From Bacteroidales bacterium (GTDB lineage Bacteria > Bacteroidota > Bacteroidia > Bacteroidales > P3): DNA of 64,000 nucleotides. Below the pieces are notes generated by a model, which made no database searches, was not told the origin of the DNA, and worked only from the letters and a program-made list of their open reading frames with translations. Below are positions 6,978-16,000 of the stretch, in pieces. A program made the position numbers and the translations under genes. How positions within the stretch are numbered: the first letter of the stretch is position 1; every line of letters begins with the position of its first letter. The stretch covers positions 1 to 64,000 of the forward strand of contig JAFZPH010000015.1 of assembly GCA_017550405.1 (NCBI GenBank). The letters are read 5' to 3'.

Positions 6978-7054
6978 TTGAATTATAATTGAAAATTGAG
7001 AATTTAGCTTTGTGCAGGCCAAATTCTCAATTTTCAATTCTCAATTTTCAATTC
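6978..7054. repeat. Inverted AATTGA-type repeats upstream of the four-helix gene
   Basis: AATTGAAAATTGAGAATTT on one side faces AAATTCTCAATTTTCAATT on the other around a short spacer. This makes a long hairpin between the four-helix gene and ornithine carbamoyltransferase. Confidence 0.75.
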
Positions 7055-7055
7055 A

Positions 7056-8057
7056 TCAGTCGCCCAGGGTGGCAACCATGACGGCCTTGATGGTGTGCAT
7101 GCGGTTCTCAGCCTCGTCGAAGACGATGCTGTTCTCGCTCTCGAAGACCTCCTCGGTCACCTCGATGCCGTCCAGGCCGAACTGCTCGTTGACGTCGCGT
7201 CCCACCTGGGTCTCCAGGTTGTGGTAAGCGGGCAGGCAGTGCATGAATTTGCACTTGGGGTTACCGGTGTTCTTCATCATCTGAGCATTCACCTGGTAAG
7301 GCATCAGCAGGTCGATGCGCTCTTTCCACACCTCGGCGGGTTCGCCCATGGAGACCCACACGTCGGTATAGATAAAGTCGCAACCCTTCACGCCGGCCAC
7401 GGGGTCGTCGGTGACGGTCACCTTGGCACCGGTCTCTTTGGCAATCTCCTGGCATTTCTCAATCAGCCAAGCTTCGGGTTGCAGAGCCTTGGGGGCGATG
7501 ATGCGGGTGTCCATACCCATCTTGGCACCACCGACCATGAGGCTGTTACCCATGTTGAAGCGGGAGTCGCCAACATAGGCAAAGGTCACCTGGTCGAGGG
7601 GTTTGCCGGCATGCTCCTGCATGGTGAGGAAGTCGGCGAGAATCTGGGTGGGGTGGCTCTCGTTGGTGAGGCCGTTCCACACGGGTACGCCAGCGTATTT
7701 GGCCAGCTCCTCAACAGTCTCCTGCTTGAAGCCACGGTACTCGATGCCGTCGAACATGCGACCCAGCACGCGGGCGGTGTCGGCCATGCTCTCTTTCACG
7801 CCGATCTGGCTGCCGGTGGGGCCCAGATAGGTGACGTGTGCACCCTGGTCTTTTGCACCAACCTCGAAGGCGCAGCGTGTGCGGGTGGAGGTCTTCTCGA
7901 AAATCAGGGCGATGTTCTTACCCTTCAGGGTGGGTTGCTCGGTGCCGGTATACTTGGCGCGTTTCAGGTCGCGAGCCAGGTCGAGCAGATAGTTGAGTTC
8001 CTTGGGGCTGAAGTCTAAAATCTTCAGAAAATTGCGGTTTCTTAAATTGTAAGCCAT
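7056..8057 (-). CDS. arcB: Ornithine carbamoyltransferase, probably catabolic
   Basis: Interconverts carbamoyl phosphate plus ornithine and citrulline plus phosphate in the cytosol. The carbamoyl-phosphate site STRTR is at residues 57-61, with HPTQ in the middle domain and the ornithine-side motif HCLP near residue 275. Its 333-aa length matches catabolic ArcB. Many Bacteroidetes make arginine with a separate N-succinylornithine transcarbamylase, so a canonical enzyme beside carbamate kinase favours citrulline breakdown yielding ATP. Co-oriented with the kinase 500 bp upstream. No arginine deiminase gene is in the window. The enzyme call is firm; the direction of flux is inference. Confidence 0.9.
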   Translation of the reverse strand: MAYNLRNRNFLKILDFSPKELNYLLDLARDLKRAKYTGTEQPTLKGKNIALIFEKTSTRTRCAFEVGAKDQGAHVTYLGPTGSQIGVKESMADTARVLGRMFDGIEYRGFKQETVEELAKYAGVPVWNGLTNESHPTQILADFLTMQEHAGKPLDQVTFAYVGDSRFNMGNSLMVGGAKMGMDTRIIAPKALQPEAWLIEKCQEIAKETGAKVTVTDDPVAGVKGCDFIYTDVWVSMGEPAEVWKERIDLLMPYQVNAQMMKNTGNPKCKFMHCLPAYHNLETQVGRDVNEQFGLDGIEVTEEVFESENSIVFDEAENRMHTIKAVMVATLGD

Positions 8058-8077
8058 GTTATTGTTGTTTTAAATAA

Positions 8078-8497
8078 TTAATTGTTTTCTTCTTCAAATA
8101 TTTGAGTGTCTTTGTTCTTTCTATAGTAGAGTAAATACACCAGCCATGCGATTGCACAGACAGCCAAGCAACCGATGCCGAGAATCATCATCTTATCGCC
8201 GCCGGACCATTTCATAATGACAAACAGCAGACCTATCAGGGCAGCTGCCAGCGAGTATCCAGTGAGTGTCATCGCAAACTTCCAGATGGGTGCTCCAATG
8301 CGATGGGTGCCGGGGAACATCTGTCCCAGAAAGAAAGCCACGATGGCCAGTGTGCCGAAACCTACCGTGAGCAGGGCATCGTTGTAATGCACTCCTGCCA
8401 GCTTCAGTACCAAAGCCACCAGCAGCAGTGCACCGCCCATGATGGCCACCTTCAGCATGAAAGGCCTGAACTTTGGTGAGTCTGTGATTTGGTTCAT
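8078..8497 (-). CDS. Small four-helix membrane protein
   Basis: 139 aa with about four hydrophobic segments (roughly residues 16-34, 42-59, 73-92, 104-123) and a charged tail ending FEEENN. The family is not recognised. It lies 20 nt upstream of ornithine carbamoyltransferase and downstream of carbamate kinase, so it probably belongs to the same transcript. A transport or scaffold role there is possible but unsupported. Confidence 0.65.
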   Translation of the reverse strand: MNQITDSPKFRPFMLKVAIMGGALLLVALVLKLAGVHYNDALLTVGFGTLAIVAFFLGQMFPGTHRIGAPIWKFAMTLTGYSLAAALIGLLFVIMKWSGGDKMMILGIGCLAVCAIAWLVYLLYYRKNKDTQIFEEENN

Positions 8498-8510
8498 GAT
8501 TATGCTATAT

Positions 8511-8564
8511 TCTGAGTAATCTGAATAATCTGAGTATTCTGAGTAATCGGATTATTCTGAATGA
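8511..8564. repeat. Six 9-bp repeats TCTGAnTnn
   Basis: Units TCTGAGTAA, TCTGAATAA, TCTGAGTAT, TCTGAGTAA, TCGGATTAT and TCTGAATGA fill the gap between carbamate kinase and the small membrane protein. This is the same family as in the transporter linker. Confidence 0.8.
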
Positions 8565-8574
8565 TTTGAGACTA

Positions 8575-9510
8575 TCACTGTACTATTCTTGTGCCGCAGT
8601 TGGGGTTGTCCAGCTGGCCGGCCTCGGTGATGATGCACTCCTTGCCGCCATTCTCGACGAACATGATGGCGGCACGAATCTTCGGGGCCATGCTGCCCTC
8701 GGCAAAGTGACCCTCCTCGAGCAGTTTCTTGGCCTCGGCCACGGTGATGGTGTCGAGGGCCTGCTCATTCTCCTTGCGGAAGTTGATGTACACCTTGGGC
8801 ACATCGGTGAGGATATAGAACTCGTCGGCACCGATCTGCACGGCGCACAGCGCGCTGGCCAGGTCTTTGTCGATAACGGCTTCGATGCCGCGCACATAGT
8901 CGCTCTCCTCCACCACGGGGATGCCGCCGCCGCCCACGGTCACCACGATGTGTCCGGCACGGGCCAGTTTCTGCACAATCTTGATGTTGTTGATGCGGGT
9001 GGGCTTGGGCGAAGCCACCACCTTGCGCCAGCCGCGACCCTTGGGGTCTTCCTTATACACGGCGCCGGTGGTCTTGGCCAGCTCCTCGGCCTGCTCCTTG
9101 GTGTAGTAGGGCCCCACGGGTTTGGTGGGGTTCTGGAACATGGGGTCGAACTTGTTCACGGCCACCTGGGTTACCAGCGTCACCACGTCGCGCTGGATGT
9201 CGTGGCGGGCCATCACATTGCGCAGACCCATCTCGATGAGGTAGGCGATGGAGCCCTGGGTCTCAGCCACGCAAAAATCCATCGGCATGGCCTCGATACC
9301 GGCGCGCTTGCCCTCCTCGTGCTGCAGCATCACATTGCCCACCTGGGGACCGTTGCCGTGCCCGATGACGATGTTATAGTTGCGCTTCAGCAGATTGTAC
9401 AGCGACTCGCAAGTCTGTTCCACATTCTCTATTTGTTCTTGATAAGTGCCCTTTTGGCCGCTACGCAACAGCGCATTGCCGCCAAAAGCCACCACTGCCA
9501 ATTTTCTCAT
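8575..9510 (-). CDS. arcC: Carbamate kinase
   Basis: Converts carbamoyl phosphate and ADP to ATP, CO2 and ammonia, the energy-yielding step of citrulline breakdown. The 311-aa length is usual for the family. Visible motifs are AFGGNAL at the N-terminus, IGHGNGPQVGN (phosphate-binding loop), the ETQG segment near residue 90, a VVTVGGGGIPV strand near residue 215, and DKDLASALCA. First gene of the minus-strand group, with its own -7 box at 9573-9580. Together with ornithine carbamoyltransferase it forms a carbamoyl-phosphate energy module. Confidence 0.95.
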   Translation of the reverse strand: MRKLAVVAFGGNALLRSGQKGTYQEQIENVEQTCESLYNLLKRNYNIVIGHGNGPQVGNVMLQHEEGKRAGIEAMPMDFCVAETQGSIAYLIEMGLRNVMARHDIQRDVVTLVTQVAVNKFDPMFQNPTKPVGPYYTKEQAEELAKTTGAVYKEDPKGRGWRKVVASPKPTRINNIKIVQKLARAGHIVVTVGGGGIPVVEESDYVRGIEAVIDKDLASALCAVQIGADEFYILTDVPKVYINFRKENEQALDTITVAEAKKLLEEGHFAEGSMAPKIRAAIMFVENGGKECIITEAGQLDNPNCGTRIVQ

Positions 9511-9572
9511 ATCTATATATAATATTAATCTATAATTAGTTATAAACCTTAAACAACAAGTGTTTGAGACTG

Positions 9573-9580
9573 CAAAGTTA
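9573..9580 (-). promoter_or_regulatory. -7 box (TAACTTTG) for carbamate kinase
   Basis: The minus strand reads TAACTTTG about 60 nt upstream of the arcC ATG. It probably drives the whole carbamoyl-phosphate group. Confidence 0.6.
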
Positions 9581-9998
9581 CACTATTTTTTCAAATTACA
9601 AACAACTCAGCAATAAATAAATGCACTTCTTTAGCTGGAAGAAACGTTTTCGGTAAGCCGAATGCCGACGAACTTGTCGGTAAGGCGACTCAAGAAGGTG
9701 TTCGCCTCGACGAAACAAACAGTTCTTCTTGCCCCTCTGGCAGCGGCTGTTTCCTTGGCCGTGAAGTCCTCCTTTTTTTACTATTACTTTAGTTTTTATT
9801 TACCTATTATAATGACGAATCAAAATAGATGTAGTGCGAAAGGGAAAATGGGTTGCAGGGTACCGGTGTAAAGCAATCCATTTCTGTTGAAAAAAGAAAA
9901 AAAATCCTCTTCTGTCACTTTTCGTATGGAAAATGGCTCTAATGGGGCAAATTGATTGTTTATTTGTATTGGAAAAGTATTCGTATAAAAAAAAAGTG
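9581..9998. other. Divergent intergenic region without a clear gene
   Basis: A minus-strand frame open for about 46 codons (about 9638-9775, ending LTENVSSS) is GC-richer than its surroundings but has no start codon or recognisable fold. It may be a decayed gene fragment. No RNA gene was recognised. Confidence 0.5.
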
Positions 9999-10006
9999 TA
10001 TTTTTG
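9999..10006 (+). promoter_or_regulatory. -7 box (TATTTTTG) for the giant T9SS protein
   Basis: TATTTTTG lies 21 nt before the ATG at 10028, giving a leader of roughly 15 nt that includes AATTGAAAATTGAAT. Confidence 0.65.
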
Positions 10007-10027
10007 CAAATTGAAAATTGAATAGAT

Positions 10028-13000
10028 ATGTTGAAAAGAATGTTATCAGTACTGGCACTTAGCTTGCTGCTGGGTGCCGAGATGCAGGCTCAAAAGATTG
10101 TCGACACGTGGGGATTTACCACAGGTGTCGACACCTCATTGTGGATGGACATCACCGGGATGGACTCTACCCTCATCGACGGCCACAACACGACGACGGG
10201 GATGTCGAATGTGTGCAACATCGGGTTCCCCTTTACGTTGGGGGCTACTACCCACACACAGTTCTCGACCAACACCAACGGCACCGTCAGGCTTGGTTCG
10301 GGCATTGCGTCTCCCAGCTCTTACAACCAACCATTGGGGTCGAACATTTCCAACGGCCCCAAGATTGAGCCTTTCGGACGGCGCGGTCGTTACGACGACA
10401 GCTGTTATACCCGCATGGCGTTGCTGGGCGACAGCGGCAGCCGGGTGTTGGTGGTGGAGGCAAGGGTGAAGGAGTACTCCAGCAACCTCTATCCTGGGTA
10501 TTACAGTTACCAGGTGCAACTGTTTGAGACGGGCGGCCTGCGTATTGTATATGGCGATAGCGACAGCACGGGTTATGACGGCACATCGCAAAACGGCGTG
10601 TCGGCAACGCGGGGCAATACTGTTGACAAAGATGTCGTGTTCATTGATTTTGCTACCCACACAGTGTCGCGCTTAGATGTGGCCTGTACGCTGACCAATG
10701 CCGTGGCATCGTGGCCTGAAAGGGGACGCTGGTATATGCTTGCGCCCGACAGCGCCGCATGTCCCTACCCGCCGAGTGTTACTTCCAACAATCAAGACCC
10801 TACGGGCATCTGGTTGCAAAACAGCTACGGAGGACTGGCCGACCTGCGGGTGATGATACCGTCGGCAGGCATCGACACCATCTGGCCGATGGCGGATAGC
10901 TATTTCTTTCTTGGTGGAGGCTTCGACCCCACCACCACCTATTATGGCACTGTGCAAAGCGTATGCGACAGCGGCCGTACCAGCTACCGCACACGCCAGT
11001 TTCAGTTCACCACAGGCTGCGGTCCTGTGATACGCCTGCCGTGGAGCGAAGACTTCGGGACCTCGACCACCACCGCGTGCTGGGATGTGTCGCAGTATAC
11101 CTCTACCAATAAGAAATGGAGACGTGTGGGTAGTGCCATGAGAGGTGGTGCGGCATCATCGACGGAAAACCCCTTCAACGAACACATGGTGTCTCCAGTG
11201 TTTCTCTTGCCCGATTCGGACGGCATCTTCCTCTCTTGGGACTATAAGTCGGAGGAGTTTGTGGGAGCCCCACATGTGGAGGTGCGCCTTGCGCCTTGTG
11301 CCGCCGACGGCACGATAAGCAGCGGGGTGTGGACGACATTGCTAACGCTCGACGACTACGTGGCAAACTATACCCAACAGCATGTTTCTCTCGACCCTTG
11401 GCGTGGAGAGTATGTGAAAGTGGACTTTGCCCTCACTGGGATATGGGGCAAATATGCTTGGGTGGACAATGTGATGCTCCGTCTGCAACAAAGTCCTATT
11501 GCCGAACTGCAAGCACCCACCATTGCCCAGGTGGGCGACAGCGTGAACTATGTTGCCACCATGTCCGAGGGTGTGGATAGCGGAGTGGTGTATTCTTGGC
11601 ATTCTACCCTGCTGAACCAGACTTCGACGGCTGTAGGCGGCTGGTCAGTGGTGTATACGGAGACGGGGATTGACACAATCACCTTGGTGATAACCAATGT
11701 ATACGGGGCTGACACAGTCACCGCCGTGGTGTATGTGGTGGACTGCAACCCCGTCACCGCGCTGCCCTGGGAGGACGGCTTTGCACACACGGACGACTGT
11801 TGGGTGACAAGCGGATGGCAGAAGGAGACGACTTATGCCTTCCACGACGAGGAAAATGCGTACCGCCAGTTTCAAAACGTGATGTATGCATCTACCACGG
11901 GTGCCTACATGCTGTCGCAACCCATCAGCCTTCCCGCCACGGGGATGCACAATATGAAGCTGTGGGTGGAATGTGCCTCGCCTTTGACCGTGCGACTCAG
12001 CCCTACAGCTGACACCGCCATTGCCTCGTTCACCGACACATTGTTCACCGACTTACATTCACGCAACCAATCCGAACTATGGTGGCAGGTGGCCGACCTT
12101 GAGCCTTATGCCGGTCAGACAGTGAGAATAGGCCTGTTCAAAGAGGCCGGACTGCAGGCGTTCGTAAACAGGGTGAAGATAGACTATGATACCCTGCCGG
12201 TGCTGTGGCAGGTGGTGGTGCCATCATTAGGCAGTACCGACTCGACGATAGTGTGCAGCGCAGCGCTACGGCGTGGCTCCACTGACAGCCTGACTGTCAC
12301 ATGGCATTCTACCCTCTTGGACAGCACTTGGGTTGTGAATGGGGATTATTCCATCGGCATCCATTACCCCTTCGGAGGTATGGATACGGTGACCGTGGTG
12401 GCTGCCAACGCATACGGGGCAGACACGGTGACGAAAACGGTGAGGGTTAGCGACTGCAACCCTGCCACTTCCTTGCCCTGGATGGAGGACTTCAGCGACG
12501 GAGCGTTATGCTGGTACACGCCACAGGGCAGCAATTGGGCCACAACCACATGGTCGGGCAACCGATACTTGTACCTCAATGTACTAAATGACACATTGAG
12601 CAACTGGATTTTCTCAAAAGAGATAGTCCTACCAGCGGACACAAACTTGCTGCCACACCTGTTTTGGAGACCCTCCTGGCTTCTCACCTTGGACATTGGC
12701 GTGTATGACCACCTACGGTACAGCGTGATGATAACCACCGACAGCGACTACACCGACACGACGAATTACACCGTTCTTTATACCGACAACTTGAGGCGTT
12801 CCCGGTTCGGCTTCGACGACCTTCTCAGCGCCAGCCTGGCCGTCTATGCCGGACAGCATATCCACATAGCCTTCCGCAGCTATCCCCACCACTTGATACG
12901 CACCGTGAGTGTGCATGACCAATATATCAATATCGACGATGTGCTTATCCGCACCACCGAGGTGCCTGTCCTTTCGGTGACAGCCGACGCCAACAGGTAC

Positions 13001-16000
13001 TATTACGGCGACACCGCCACCTTTACTGCCACCCTTATCGAGGGCAATAGGGCAGGGATTTCTTATACCTGGCACTCAACGCTGCTCGACAGCACACTGA
13101 CCACCACTACGGGAAGCCTTCGTCTCACCTATGGCTTGCTGGACGGCAGCGATACCGTCAGCGTGGTTGTCACCAATGCGTACGGCAGCGATACGGCACG
13201 GGTTGTGGTACGCTCGCAAATGATTACCACTCCGTCCATAACAGGATTTACAGCAGAGGGCAAAGTGTTTAGGCAGGGACTTGACAAGGCCGAGGTGGGC
13301 GACACGGTTGACTATCTGATTACTCGCAACAACTGCATAGCTACAGGAGTGGCCTACAGCCTGCACTCTACTTTGTTGGACACCTCCGTCACGGTGAGCG
13401 CCGCGGCAGAAACCGTCCGCATTCCGTTGGTATATACCATTGAAGGTGTAGACACCCTGACGGCCACCATCGCCAACATCTTCGACACCTCCACCTCTTC
13501 GACTCCTTTGCGATTGATGGTGAGCAACTGCCCAGGTGTCAGCGTGCCTTTCTTTGAAGATTTTGAAGGCATAGGTGTGGAAGACGACCAGATACCCTGT
13601 TGGCCCGGATGGTGGAGACTGTGTAACCTTAGCGACACAAATCATGCAGCCCATCCGGGCGGGACAGCAAGTTTGCACCCGTTGCTTATCTCGCCTCTCA
13701 TCACCCTACCGACTGACACCCTCGGATTGCAGCTCTCGTGGTATAGCCACCCCGCCAATTACTCTTCTACAAGTTTACCTGTCAAGGTATTGATATCACC
13801 CACTGGTGGGAAATACTTTGATGACTTTACAGACACACTGTTTGTGGGGAATGTACCAAATGACGACTACCACGCTGTGCTGCTCGATGATTATCTGGGT
13901 GAGCAGATACGCTTCGCTTTCAATTATAATTGGGGCTACGAATTTTCTATAGACAACATCCGTGTGGACTACGACCGCTCAGCCCCTCAGCTGGGTATTG
14001 ACATGCCGGATACCGTCTACACATACGACAGCCTATCGGTCGTTGCCACGCTTGCCGCAGGGTCGCCACAAGGCTTTGCCTATAGCTTGCACTCCTCTAT
14101 TGGAACCGTTATTGGGACAGGCGACAGTGTGACACTCTTCTATACTAACGTTGGTACCGATACCCTCATCGTTGTCGCCACCAACGATTACGGTTCCGAC
14201 ACTGCTTTGCTGACGGTGGAGGTGCGCAATCACCCCCTTCCGCAGGCGGCTATCAGTGGTCCCGGATTGGTGGAAACAGGCGACACGCTGACGTTGACAG
14301 CCCTTCTTAACAACTGCTCGCAGTATGGGCTGGGCGTAAGTTGGCATTCGTCGCTGACGGGCAATAGCGCGTTCGGCTATCTCTTCCAACAAGTATATAG
14401 CACTGGCGGCATCGACACTGTCACCCTGACGGTGAGCAACCACTTCGGTGCCGATACCGCTATATGGGTGATTAGGGTGCTCGACTGCAGCGGGATAGCA
14501 TTGCCCTATCACGAAGACTTTGAAGAGGTGACTGCCGTGTCGTCATCGACTGTTGGCTATCTGCCTGGTTGTTGGAGCTACAACTGGAATGGCAGCAATG
14601 CAGCCTACGCCCCGCATGTGATTACCACTGGTGGCTACCAATTCCTGAGCGGTATTCCCAACAATGCCCTCCTGCTCCTTGCCGGCAGTGCTACAGGCCA
14701 TGGAAGCCTAGCCGAAGTGGTGTTGCCGCGGTTTGCAGACAGTCTGCAGCACCTCTCTATTGCCTTTGACTATTGGAGCGAGTCGTCCGGCACACTGACA
14801 GTAGGGTATCTGTACGATAACTTGTTCCATGCCGTTGCCACTATCCCCAACCATGGGGGCAATTACCTGCGCGACACCGTCAATTTCGCCTCAGCCTTCA
14901 GCCCCGATGGTCGTATTGCTCTGCACTGGAGCCATGCCACTTCGTATTGGGGTGTGGCGATAGACAATGTGGATGTGTTTTCCGACAACACCATCTATAT
15001 CAATCAACCCGACAGCCTGACGGTCGACAGCATCGATGTCGTCTCTGCACGGGTGTCGTGGGGTGCTGTGACGGGTGCCACTGCCTACCACGTTGTGATG
15101 GACAGTGTGGTGGACACGGTGGTTGGCAGTCGCTCATTCGGCCTCACAGGGCTGGCACCGCATACTACATACACTGTGGGCGTGGCGGCAGTTGTAGGAA
15201 CTGACACCGGTCGCTATGCCACGACCACCTTCACCACCCTCTGTGGTATACGGTTGCCATACTACAACGACTTCAGCCAAGGCAACAATTCCATCGACTG
15301 TTGGACCAATTACCGTACTTCGTCTGAAATCTATCAGCAGCAACTCTCCATCGCTATCGATGTCTATTCGGAATGCCAGATGGCAACACCTGTTATTCAG
15401 GCTCCCGGCAACAGTCTGTTCGTCACTTTTCAGTTGAAGAGGAGAACCTCTTCGCGCGAAGTGAGCCTCATCGTGGGTGCCATGACCGACCCGACGGATG
15501 CCAGTACATTTATTCCTATCGATACCTTTGCAGTGGGCAGTTCATGGACTGAGTGCCAATTCAACACACGCGGTCTTGGTACCACCCCGCTTGCCATTGC
15601 CTTCCGCCCCTACAACTCGTATAATGAACTCCTGATTGACGACCTCCTTATCGAGTCGCCCACTCCATGCGCCAGACTCTTCTCGGTCGAGGCAACGGTG
15701 CTCAGCGCCACTTCGGCAGAGCTCAGCTGGGAGTATGACATCGAGAGCGATTTGCCTATCACAGGGGCTTTAATTACCCTCTACGATCTCACCTCAGGCG
15801 ACACGACCTTGTTCATAGCTCACGGTACTGACACCACGCTGAATGGTCTGCCATTGCTGCATACCTTCAGAGCCGATATCAGCACCCTGTGCGACAGCGC
15901 CACATCCGAAGCGCTCAGTGTCAGCTTCACCCCCCATCCGATGGCATGTGTAGAGTTGCAGGGAGATGATGTCTATGTAACTTCCCAACCCGTACAGAAC

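Noticed and set aside
8566-9522. Long plus-strand frame opposite carbamate kinase
   Set aside because: Mirror frame of a well-conserved gene.
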